From: Sporosarcina ureae
Lineage (GTDB): Bacteria; Bacillota; Bacilli; Bacillales_A; Planococcaceae
NCBI RefSeq assembly: GCF_002109325.1
Contig: NZ_CP015348.1
Coordinates: 1,197,001 to 1,261,000, forward strand
Direction: 5' to 3'
DNA length: 64,000 nucleotides
Below the pieces are notes generated by a model. The model did no database searches and was not told the DNA's origin. It saw only the letters and a program-made list of their open reading frames with translations. A program made the translations under genes and the position numbers. Of the stretch, positions 45,730 to 54,127 are shown piece after piece. Each line of letters opens with the position of its first letter. The first letter of the stretch is position 1.

Positions 45730-45906
45730 ATGGACAGAGATATACGTCACCTGTTTCACAAAGGAACCATCAACGAAGAAATGGGAATGGAGTTTGAAGA
45801 CATTGCGGAAGCAGCTTCAAAAGCTCGGGAAAATTCGAGTGGTAAAGAATATCGTGACGCATTGAAAGAAGTTTATCGTGAAACAGAAGATAAAAGAAAT
45901 AAGTAA
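45730..45906 (+). CDS. Hypothetical small protein
   Basis: 58 residues from ATG 45730 behind GGCGAGGAGGG; an in-frame ATG at 45664 is not well placed. Charged and helical (DIAEAASKAREN, RDALKEVYRETED). No family recognised. Has its own terminator. Confidence 0.75.
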   Translation: MDRDIRHLFHKGTINEEMGMEFEDIAEAASKARENSSGKEYRDALKEVYRETEDKRNK

Positions 45907-45914
45907 TGAAAAAA

Positions 45915-45941
45915 CCAGACAGCTTATACTGTCTGGCTTTT
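45915..45941 (+). terminator. Terminator of the small gene at 45730
   Basis: CCAGACAG pairs with CTGTCTGG, then CTTTT. Confidence 0.82.
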
Positions 45942-47242
45942 CATATCTTATTGTATGTGATCCTTTTACTTCTGCGTATCATATATTGCTCAATAATTAT
46001 GGCGAGAATCGTTCCTGTAATCAATCCGTTAGATAACGTAGAAGCTACAACGGCAGGAAGTTCAGACAAGCTTTCTGCGGGTACGAACATAGTACCCACA
46101 CCCACCATCAACCCAAATGCTACAGCTTGACGCGCGCGTTCTTTTTCCGGATCGGCATCTAGTTCATTGAATGCCATCGATACCATCTTCGTAAAGATCG
46201 CGAAGGTTACAGCGTATGCAACGGGAGCAGGTAATGCCGCAAATATGGCCATGATGCTTGGAAACAGTGTAATCAACACCAATAACGAACTACCGATAAT
46301 GAACGGTTTAATAGATGGCATTCGTGTTGTGCCAACGAACCCTGCAGATCCTGAGATGGGTACGGAACCAATAGCGGAAAAAGCGCCTGCGATTAGATGT
46401 ATAAACCCTGAAGCAAATGCTCCTTGGCGCAAGCGATCTGGTGGATGGATATGAAAAGATTCCTTCAGTAAATGCTCCATGACTCGAATAGAAGCAAGCA
46501 TATTCGCTACCAGTAATAAAGTAATGAATACTGCCGTAACGAGTACTCCACTATCCCAGACAGGTTTCCCATAAACAAACATTTTCGGCAGCTGGATCAG
46601 TTGATCGGACACCCGCGCTACCGCTGGTGTTTTCCCTAGTGCCAGGAAGATTCCCCAACCAAGTGCAATCGAAATCAATACAGCGTATTTAGATATCGAC
46701 GGACGTTTATTAGCCATCGTAATGAATGTAATCAACAAGACAATAAAACTTCCAAGCAAAATGATGGGGTCGAGATGATCTCCTACTTCTTCTATGCCCA
46801 TCATACCTTTAATGAATGTTCCACTTAGTTGTAAGATCAACAACATTAAATAAGTGAACGTAATGGCTGGTGTAAAAAGTGCTTTCATTTTTGTAATGAT
46901 TCCAGTAGCCGCTAGGATAATGAATAGCACACCACTGTATAACATACCGCTTTGCAAGGCTTGCAAGACGTCTGTTGATGTTGTATAAAAGATGCCAATC
47001 ATTCCAGCATAGACTACATAGATTCCCCACCATAATCCCGCAGGTCCTTCGTTGATGGGCATACGGTGTCCGAAGAATGCTTGAATCAGACAGGCGATAC
47101 CGAGTACGAATATAGTTCGTTGCATGAACAGTGAGGTAGCGATTGGGTCCATGTCGAAGACGTGTGCGATGGCGATGGGTGCTGCGATGGATGAGGCGAT
47201 GAGAAAGACGGTCCATTGTATACCGCCTGCTAGATGTTTCAT
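45941..47242 (-). CDS. NCS2 family xanthine/uracil-type permease
   Basis: 433 residues from ATG 47242 behind GGAGGAATTG. Open frame extends upstream into repeat DNA, which I reject. Twelve-odd transmembrane segments and a family core GSAGFVGTTRMPSIKPFIIG. NCS2 members take up purines, pyrimidines or ascorbate with protons; the substrate is uncertain. Monocistronic, directly downstream of the second repeat cluster. Confidence 0.9.
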   Translation of the reverse strand: MKHLAGGIQWTVFLIASSIAAPIAIAHVFDMDPIATSLFMQRTIFVLGIACLIQAFFGHRMPINEGPAGLWWGIYVVYAGMIGIFYTTSTDVLQALQSGMLYSGVLFIILAATGIITKMKALFTPAITFTYLMLLILQLSGTFIKGMMGIEEVGDHLDPIILLGSFIVLLITFITMANKRPSISKYAVLISIALGWGIFLALGKTPAVARVSDQLIQLPKMFVYGKPVWDSGVLVTAVFITLLLVANMLASIRVMEHLLKESFHIHPPDRLRQGAFASGFIHLIAGAFSAIGSVPISGSAGFVGTTRMPSIKPFIIGSSLLVLITLFPSIMAIFAALPAPVAYAVTFAIFTKMVSMAFNELDADPEKERARQAVAFGLMVGVGTMFVPAESLSELPAVVASTLSNGLITGTILAIIIEQYMIRRSKRITYNKI

Positions 47243-47338
47243 TGGACAATTCCTCCGATAAGTGTTGCGTTGTTTAGAATCTTTATAGTATATCATGGGA
47301 AGTTGTTGTTTTTCGAACCTATGGATAATTTGTTTGAA

Positions 47339-47605
47339 AAGTAAGTAGGATACGATGTTAAGTTGTGTTTTTGCGAACCCTTTTCTCTTCCTTGTTTTTG
47401 CATAGGTAGTGGTTTGACTAGCAAAGTAAGTGGGGCGGTCATTGCCCCCACTTCGGCGGTGGTGGATGGCTTCCGCAATGAGCCAGTCAGGAAGAGCGCC
47501 TGGCTGTCTCATTACTACGCCTACCACTGTCAGCCGCCTACGTTAGATTGGGGGTAGGACAGTTCAAGTACTTGTTTTTCGAGTACATAGAGAAGGTGTT
47601 CGTAC
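47339..47605 (+). repeat. Structured intergenic repeat, type A (copy A2)
   Basis: Unit of 267 bp starting AAGTAAGTAGGATACGATG. Includes GTGGGGCGGTCATTGCCCCCAC and the long hairpin GCAATGAGCCAG...CTGGCTGTCTCATTAC. Same block as at 1-140 but with weaker pairing in the hairpin. Confidence 0.85.
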
Positions 47606-47825
47606 AAGTAAGTAGGATACGATGTTAGGTAGTGGTTTTGCGAACCGTTTTATCTTCCTTGCTTTGTGCAGAGGTAGTAGTTTGACTGGCAGTGTACGTG
47701 GGGCGGTCATTGGCCCCACTTCGGCGGTGGTGGATGGCTTCCGTAATGAGCCTACCACTGTCAGCCGCCTACGTTAAATTGTGTGTAAGTCAGATCAGAT
47801 ACTTGTTTTGCAAGAATAGGAACTA
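47606..47825 (+). repeat. Structured intergenic repeat, type A (copy A3, hairpin deleted)
   Basis: Second tandem copy, exactly 267 bp after A2 at its start. The hairpin arm has been removed: GAGCC joins directly to TACCACTGTC with 37 bp lost between GCC microhomologies. The rest aligns well with A2. Confidence 0.8.
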
Positions 47826-48085
47826 GTACTACCCGGTCACTGGTTTTATCTCCTATAAACCACAAACAAACTTGCTAACCACTTAGTAGCGCAGGCACAA
47901 CTGCGGGGTCGGCCGTGGCCATGAGACAGCTAGCAAAGCTCCACCGCTAGTTGGCTCATGGCTGGAGGCAATCCCCCACGTGCCTGCGCGAGTCCAAACC
48001 ATGACACTTACTACTTTCCATGCACAAGCCAATGTCGAGCAACGACCTAAACCAAACGTTACGTACTTTTAAACACCGAAGAATA
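47826..48085 (+). repeat. Structured intergenic repeat, type B (copy B3)
   Basis: Core at 47889-47989 with the outer GCGCAGGCAC/GTGCCTGCGC stem intact. Two bases longer than the other copies because AGCAGCCCC is replaced by AGCAAAGCTCC. Confidence 0.85.
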
Positions 48086-48312
48086 ATCCTACCCAGTCAC
48101 TGGTTTTCATCCTTTATAAACCACAACTGAACTTGTCAACCACTCAGTAGCGCAGGCACAACTGCGGGGTCGGCCGTGGCCATGAGACAGCTAGCAGCCC
48201 CACCGCTAGTTGGCTCATGGCTGGAGGCAATCCCCCACGTGCCTGCGCGGGTCCAAAGCATGACCCTCACTACTTTCAATGACCAAGCCAAACTCGAGCA
48301 ACGACCACAACA
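48086..48312 (+). repeat. Structured intergenic repeat, type B (copy B4)
   Basis: Core at 48150-48248, identical to B1 over almost the whole core. About 260 bp after B3. No gene is seen between 47243 and 48378 beyond the repeats. Confidence 0.85.
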
Positions 48313-48378
48313 CAAAAAAGAACTATCACAAGAAGCAGTAACATCACCGCTCTTTGGATAGTCATTTTGAAATTCCGA

Positions 48379-50742
48379 TTACTTTCCTTTCGGCTGCAGC
48401 GTAAGCACACGACCGTCCGGTATGTCTTCGCTCATCAACGTTTCATGATAGTTCCCAAGCGCCCAGTCCTCCGCCTGGTCGTGGAACCATTTGGACTTCA
48501 AGTGTCCACTTTGCCCTGGCCCGACGACGTGGTATGTTTTTGTTAAATCGTCTAAGTCTGCAACGAAACGCCAAGATGCGCCGTGATTGACGGAGCCATC
48601 GTCTTTAAACGCGGCCGCTTGTACGGTGATATTAGATCCACCGATTGGTTGTTTTTCGGGATTTAACAATTTTGCAAATAGAGGTGAAGCACTCGCCAAT
48701 GGATGGGGGAATGTTAGTTTGTGATAATCTCCCCATGCCCATTTTTTCTGTTTGTCGCCGAAGTCATTGGCAATGTTTTTCATTGCCTTGCTGAATGCAT
48801 CGTATACCCATTGATCAATACCTTGTTTTTCTTCAAGCCAGACGCTTTCTTCTCCGTTATAACCTTTGCGTAGAAGTTCATCTGTAATCTGATTTTTGCC
48901 CGGCATGAGTTCATAGACATCTGACGGCATTTCATCGCGGAACATATCGATTTGTAGTTGCTTCATCCACTTATGGAAAATCAGTGGGGCGCTGCTGTCT
49001 TTCGAATCAATTTGATCCCAGTTTTGCAACATTTCCAACGTGTCTTTATAGTCGCCTGACTGGTCTTTATTCTTTACTGATCCAATCATGGAATCAAGAA
49101 ATTCTGCTGCATAGAGATTTTTTTGATCCATTTGGAGTTTCATCATATCGTCTGTAGTGAAGTTATCTCCTTCACGTAACACTTCCGCTATCCGTTCGAA
49201 ACGGTATGGTTGTGCCCAAAACTTCGTAATGTGGTATGGATAACTTTCATTCACCACTTCATTGTTGGCTGTTGCGATAAAGCCTTCATCTGGATTCACA
49301 ACACGTGGCAGTTCATCGTATGGTATATACCCTTCCCACCCATAGTCTGATGAATCTCCAGGCACTGCCAATTGTGCGTCTCCTTGTTTTCGAATCGGTA
49401 TCCGACCGTTCGCTTTATACGCGATTGTGCCGTCCGTTGAAGCAAAGACAAAATTCTGTGCAGGAGCATGGAATTTTTCCAATGCTTTCTCGAAACTCTG
49501 CCAATCCGATGATTTATTCATCTCCATGATCGCTTCGAGTTCAAGCGTTGGTTCCAGTGCTGTCCACTGCATCGAAAATAATGCATCTGGATCTTCTTCT
49601 TTGTACATGACATCTGAAATGATTGGACCATGTTTCGTGACGATTACTTCATATGGAATATCTTTACCATCTTTAACTTTGATCGTCTCATCACGCACTT
49701 CTGCCTGTTCCCATTTTCCGTCGTAGCGGAACTGACCTTTTTCAGTTGGATGCGGAACTTCAATATACAGATCTTGCACATCCGGTCCGACGTTAGTAAC
49801 TCCCCAGGCAATGTCTTCATTATTGCCTAAAATGATTCCTGGAATCCCAGCAAAGATTACTCCTTCCACATTTTGCTCAGGCGATTGCAGATGCATTTGA
49901 TACCAAATAGATGGAGTGCTCAGTCCTAAATGCGGATCATCGGCTAGTAGTGGTTTACCCGAAGCTGTCTTTTCTCCAGATACTACCCAGTTATTACTGC
50001 CATTGAATTCAGGTGGCGATAGCTCTGGTAGAAAACGTCCCGCCACTTCCACGTTATATTCTTTATTTGCTGTCATGATAGATTCTGCGTTTTCCGGATA
50101 CGTAAGGAATAAATCCTTCACTTTCTCTTCTGGGAATGCATTAATTGCCCAGTGGCGGAATGCTTGCGGTTGCCACCTCCCGCCGAGATCATACGCCATA
50201 TACTTCCCAATTGTTAATGAATCGACAGGAGTCCACTCTTCAGGTTCATATCCAAGAAGTGCAAATTCATAGGATAATTTCTTTTCAGCCTTAGACTCCT
50301 CAATGAATGCGTTGACTCCTTCTGCATACCAACCGAGTACCTCTTTTGCGTGATCGCCATAGCCTTGATATGAAGCTTCCGCGGCATTTCTCAAACTGAA
50401 TGTGCGGAAAAGCTTATCCGTATCGACCGCCTTGTCGCCGATGACTTCCGCTAGGCGACCACTTGCCTGCCTGCGTGCTAAATCCATTTGGAATAGACGA
50501 TCTTGCGCTTGGACATAACCTTGTGTGCGATATAGGTCTTCATCCGAAGCGGCATTGATATGCGGTACCCCATTCTTATCTCGTGTAACAACTACTTCTT
50601 GTTCAATGAATGTGACTTCATGCTCTCCCGCTTCAAGTGGTTTTGATTTAAGAATGTAAGCGTTTGCAAATATAGCGATTAGTACTGCTACGATTGACAG
50701 TATACTAAGCGCCCAAAGCGTTATTTTTTTACCTCTTCCCAT
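48379..50742 (-). CDS. Penicillin acylase family protein (Ntn hydrolase)
   Basis: 787 residues. An N-terminal membrane anchor (about 5-28) replaces a cleaved signal. Gly-Ser-Asn-Asn-Trp near serine 249 is the self-cleavage site and N-terminal nucleophile of the mature beta chain. The upstream DRLFQMDLARRQASGRLAEVIG is the alpha-chain signature. Homologues hydrolyse penicillins, acyl-homoserine lactones or other N-acyl amides; the natural role here is uncertain. The ATG follows AGAGGGGGG. Monocistronic. Confidence 0.93.
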   Translation of the reverse strand: MGRGKKITLWALSILSIVAVLIAIFANAYILKSKPLEAGEHEVTFIEQEVVVTRDKNGVPHINAASDEDLYRTQGYVQAQDRLFQMDLARRQASGRLAEVIGDKAVDTDKLFRTFSLRNAAEASYQGYGDHAKEVLGWYAEGVNAFIEESKAEKKLSYEFALLGYEPEEWTPVDSLTIGKYMAYDLGGRWQPQAFRHWAINAFPEEKVKDLFLTYPENAESIMTANKEYNVEVAGRFLPELSPPEFNGSNNWVVSGEKTASGKPLLADDPHLGLSTPSIWYQMHLQSPEQNVEGVIFAGIPGIILGNNEDIAWGVTNVGPDVQDLYIEVPHPTEKGQFRYDGKWEQAEVRDETIKVKDGKDIPYEVIVTKHGPIISDVMYKEEDPDALFSMQWTALEPTLELEAIMEMNKSSDWQSFEKALEKFHAPAQNFVFASTDGTIAYKANGRIPIRKQGDAQLAVPGDSSDYGWEGYIPYDELPRVVNPDEGFIATANNEVVNESYPYHITKFWAQPYRFERIAEVLREGDNFTTDDMMKLQMDQKNLYAAEFLDSMIGSVKNKDQSGDYKDTLEMLQNWDQIDSKDSSAPLIFHKWMKQLQIDMFRDEMPSDVYELMPGKNQITDELLRKGYNGEESVWLEEKQGIDQWVYDAFSKAMKNIANDFGDKQKKWAWGDYHKLTFPHPLASASPLFAKLLNPEKQPIGGSNITVQAAAFKDDGSVNHGASWRFVADLDDLTKTYHVVGPGQSGHLKSKWFHDQAEDWALGNYHETLMSEDIPDGRVLTLQPKGK

Positions 50743-50883
50743 GCCATTACCCCCCTCTGTATAGCTTAGTATACTATTAATATATTGAAATTACTTTAGT
50801 TATTATTGCTTAGAGGGAAGGATTAAAAGCAGTTTTGAGATTTGATTGGATAGAATCGAACAATTCGCTTCTAAAACCGCGCA

Positions 50884-50934
50884 AAAAAGAATGCCCTTTA
50901 ATGAAGTAGCTTCATTTTAAGGACATTCTTTTTT
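50884..50934 (-). terminator. Bidirectional terminator
   Basis: AAAGAATGCCCTTTAATGAA pairs with TTCATTTTAAGGACATTCTT (two mismatches); T runs on both sides. It lies just past the VLRF1 gene. Confidence 0.85.
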
Positions 50935-50942
50935 GTTTTTCA

Positions 50943-51737
50943 TTATCGGGATTCGAAGATTTTTTGGATGACGTGATTGTTATTTGCTTTACCGAAGTTT
51001 TTATGAATACAGCTTTGTGGCTTTTCACTCAAAATAGACGCGAAGCTTTTGGCCAATTCCGCTTCCCCTGCCACATGCACTTCTTTCCAGCCGCGCTTCT
51101 TTTTCATATTCCCTACCACAGAGCCCATATCCTTATAAAAACGATCTAAGTTCTCTTTCAATCGATGGTCAAAACCGTCTGTATGTCCTCCTACTCCCCG
51201 CTGTATGGAAGACTTAACCCCTTTTTGTTCTTTCCAGACATCAAGACCCGAATCGAATTCATAGACCTTTTCATCATGGACTCTCCCCATTGCCGTATCT
51301 AAAATCCGAACATCGCTGTAACTTGGGAGTATAATTCCCGCTTCTGGATATGCTTTTAACATATACTCCAATTCATCAGTCATTGCTCGTTCTTCCCAGT
51401 GAAAGCTTGTTTTCACCGCTACTTGGACATAATGTACTGACCAAATTTCAGGATTTGCAGCAGCGAAAATGATTGCCCCTTTTGCCAAATCATTTTGTTT
51501 ATCTTCAATTTCCTTCATGACTTTATCTTTCAATGAACGAAATGAAGATAATTCCTTTTCATTTCCTGACGCCACGAGGTATTCATCAAGCCTCTTTAAT
51601 CCGGACTTCAAATGAATTCTCCATGCAGCTTGCTGTTGTTCAGGATCTGCAGGATTCGTGTTCAAGTATACTGATAGCACACAACGGTCATCACAGCGAA
51701 ACGCCTTCAACTTTTTTAACTCTTCGCTAATGTTCAT
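50943..51737 (-). CDS. VLRF1 family release-factor-like protein
   Basis: 264 residues. The stretch RCVLSVYLNTNPADPEQ and the later RGVGGHTDGFDHRLKENLDRFYKDM fit the bacterial eRF1-like VLRF1 family. RGVGGHTDG stands where eRF1 has its peptide-releasing loop. Possibly acts on stalled ribosomes; untested. The ATG follows ATAAGGAGG. Confidence 0.8.
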   Translation of the reverse strand: MNISEELKKLKAFRCDDRCVLSVYLNTNPADPEQQQAAWRIHLKSGLKRLDEYLVASGNEKELSSFRSLKDKVMKEIEDKQNDLAKGAIIFAAANPEIWSVHYVQVAVKTSFHWEERAMTDELEYMLKAYPEAGIILPSYSDVRILDTAMGRVHDEKVYEFDSGLDVWKEQKGVKSSIQRGVGGHTDGFDHRLKENLDRFYKDMGSVVGNMKKKRGWKEVHVAGEAELAKSFASILSEKPQSCIHKNFGKANNNHVIQKIFESR

Positions 51738-51824
51738 CCATTCATCCTCCTTATTCCCTCAGCCATAGCATGCCCGACAAAGTGAATATTACAAGGGGAG
51801 AAGCATTGTGAATTTTTTCAAAAA

Positions 51825-51866
51825 AAAAGCAGTGCGCTTTCGAATGAAAGAAACACCGCTTTTACA
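51825..51866 (-). terminator. Terminator of the NhaC gene
   Basis: AGCAGTGCGCTTTC pairs imperfectly with GAAAGAAACACCGCT; on the minus strand TTTTTTTT follows. Confidence 0.7.
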
Positions 51867-51867
51867 C

Positions 51868-53379
51868 TTAGTTAGTTATGCTTTTGGCTTGTCTTTTGGA
51901 TAGTACGAGAGCCACAACAATAATGATTGCGATAGACAAGAATATCGTATATACACTGCCTGTTATGCCCGCTACTATAAATCCGATGAATGCAGCAACT
52001 GCATTTAATAATGCATAAGGAAATTGCGTTTTTACGTGATCAATATGATCCGCGCCAGCACCTGTGGAGGATAAAATGGTCGTATCGGAAATCGGTGAAC
52101 AATGATCTCCAAAAATCCCACCTGACAACACAGCTCCAATACAAACAAGCATATGCGCATCCAGTGCTACTGCCATTGGGATAGCAATCGGAAGCATAAT
52201 AGCGAACGTTCCCCAAGACGTACCAGATGCTATCGCCATGATTGCACCTACAACAAATAATATGGCCGGTATGATGAATGCTGGAACGTTTCCTTGCATC
52301 ACTTCTACGATATAATTCGCAGTTCCCATTTCACCGATGACTTGACCAAGCGCCCACGCTAACACAAGTGTTGTCGCTACATACACCATTTTCTGCATGC
52401 CCATCGTGTAAATATCAACAGTTTCACCAAACTTCTTAATTTTGAAAATCAGCATCAGTACTACAATGGTGATTGCTGCAAATAAGTAGGCCGTGCTAAG
52501 TGATACTCGGAAATCTCCCCCTGGAACCGGCTCAAAAGGAAATCCGAAAGAAACAAGTAAACCAAATAATGTTACAAACAATACAAGCAATGGTAACCAT
52601 ACTAAGATGGCACGGCTTTCAGTTGTATATTCATCTGTAATTTCGGGTTTACGTAACGGCTTAGATTCTGGCCAGTATAGCTGACCTGTCTCACGTACAC
52701 GACGCTCAGCTTTCCCCATTGGCCCAAAATCTAGTTTCGTCAACGCAATGACTGGAACTAAAAGAACGGCTAATATAGCATAAAATTGAAACGGAATTAC
52801 TGCAACTAGCGTACTGAACTCAGAATCTGCAATATTTAAATTATCAAATTCCGCACGGATTAATCCCATAATATACACGCCCCACCCAATGAACGGAATT
52901 AATACCGCAACTGGTGAAGAAGTAGAATCGATAATCCATGCAAGTTTTTCACGAGATATCTTTGCTTTATCAAAGATCTTTTCAAAAACCGGCCCAACAA
53001 TTAATGGAGTTCCTAAGTCCGAAAAGAAAATAATTATTCCACCGAACCAAGCGCCAAGTTGTGCTCTAGCCCTAGTAGTAAAAAACTTTGCCGAAGAAGT
53101 TGCAAGTGCTGCACCGCCACCTGACTTTTCCATCAGGGCGACAAATCCGCCGATAAAGAACAGAAGAACTAGTACGGCTGCATTATAACCGTCTGTAAGT
53201 TGCGGGAATAAGTAATCTCCTATTGTAGATGTAGTAGCAGTTAGCGGATTACCCCCAACTAGAAGAAGCACACCAATAAAGACCCCTGAGAATAAAGCAA
53301 TGATGACGTTCTTCGAGATGATCGCTAAGATGACCGCGACTAGTGGCGGTAAAAGCGAGAGTATTCCCATATGATCCAT
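51868..53379 (-). CDS. Na+/H+ antiporter NhaC family protein
   Basis: 503 residues with about 11-12 transmembrane segments. Family signature motifs: LLFFIGGFVALMEKSGGGAALA, FFSDLGTPLIVGPVFEKIFD and SGGIFGDHCSPISDTTILSS. Exchanges Na+ (or malate/lactate in some relatives such as MleN) for protons. The ATG follows GAAGGAG. Monocistronic. Confidence 0.92.
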   Translation of the reverse strand: MDHMGILSLLPPLVAVILAIISKNVIIALFSGVFIGVLLLVGGNPLTATTSTIGDYLFPQLTDGYNAAVLVLLFFIGGFVALMEKSGGGAALATSSAKFFTTRARAQLGAWFGGIIIFFSDLGTPLIVGPVFEKIFDKAKISREKLAWIIDSTSSPVAVLIPFIGWGVYIMGLIRAEFDNLNIADSEFSTLVAVIPFQFYAILAVLLVPVIALTKLDFGPMGKAERRVRETGQLYWPESKPLRKPEITDEYTTESRAILVWLPLLVLFVTLFGLLVSFGFPFEPVPGGDFRVSLSTAYLFAAITIVVLMLIFKIKKFGETVDIYTMGMQKMVYVATTLVLAWALGQVIGEMGTANYIVEVMQGNVPAFIIPAILFVVGAIMAIASGTSWGTFAIMLPIAIPMAVALDAHMLVCIGAVLSGGIFGDHCSPISDTTILSSTGAGADHIDHVKTQFPYALLNAVAAFIGFIVAGITGSVYTIFLSIAIIIVVALVLSKRQAKSITN

Positions 53380-53476
53380 AGTTATTTACTCCTTCGTTTA
53401 TGTAATTACTTGCATATACATGCAGTTTGCAGACTACTTTAGTATAAATAGTTACGCGAAGGATAGCAATGAATTA

Positions 53477-54109
53477 TCAAAATTGACCAATTTTTAAAAA
53501 ACGTGCCGTCAATTCAGCAACTTCTTTCTGATGATGGATTTCTTTATGACCATAAGGCAACGTAATGAAATCAGATAACCCTGGATAATGTACTGAATTC
53601 AGCTCTATTCTTCCGTCATTTTCACCTGACAGTAATTTTCCGAGCCATAAATGATTTCGGTTTCCTGCGATTGCACCAATCGAAACAGGACTGATATCTG
53701 GTAGGTTCATCTGCTCAATATACACTGCATTTAGGGACTGCAGCGTCTTATAGTATTCGGTATAGCCATTGATTTTACTCGCAACGTGTGCAAGCTGACT
53801 TCCTCGGTTCGGCGTAGCAATTTGTACACAGCGACCAATTGAATCAATCCAATCGGTTTCCTGCAATACTTTTCGAATTAGTAAACCACCCGTACTATGT
53901 CCAACCAGATGAATAGGCGATTCTCTCTGTAAAGCCATATCGAATAAAGTTTTTTCCACAAGAAAAAAAGAATGATCGAATTCATGACGGGTTAACGGTA
54001 AATCGAGTGACCGACAATGAAAGCCATAGTGTTCCAAATGGCTGGACAACGTCTGCATGTCCCGGGAAGTTTTATTAAAACCATGAAGTAAAAGAACTTG
54101 TTCTTCCAT
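53477..54109 (-). CDS. Lipase-like alpha/beta hydrolase (PGAP1/triacylglycerol lipase type)
   Basis: 210 residues. LLLHGFNKTSRDM marks the oxyanion region, GHSTGG the nucleophile serine, ENDGRIE the acid and GHKEIHH the histidine. The TPNRGSQLA segment is typical of bacterial PGAP1-like lipases. Intracellular (no signal). Starts 18 bp after the nagZ stop, hence probably in one transcript with it. Confidence 0.88.
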   Translation of the reverse strand: MEEQVLLLHGFNKTSRDMQTLSSHLEHYGFHCRSLDLPLTRHEFDHSFFLVEKTLFDMALQRESPIHLVGHSTGGLLIRKVLQETDWIDSIGRCVQIATPNRGSQLAHVASKINGYTEYYKTLQSLNAVYIEQMNLPDISPVSIGAIAGNRNHLWLGKLLSGENDGRIELNSVHYPGLSDFITLPYGHKEIHHQKEVAELTARFLKIGQF

Positions 54110-54127
54110 GCGATCACCCCTTACTGA

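Noticed and set aside
47243-47527. N-terminal extension of the NCS2 permease frame into repeat DNA
   Set aside because: The extra residues are translated repeat; the internal ATG at 47242 has a perfect GGAGGAATTG site and gives a normal permease start.
47564-47758. Small minus-strand gene in the right repeat cluster
   Set aside because: Spurious frame through a repeat; the same sequence at other copies is interrupted.
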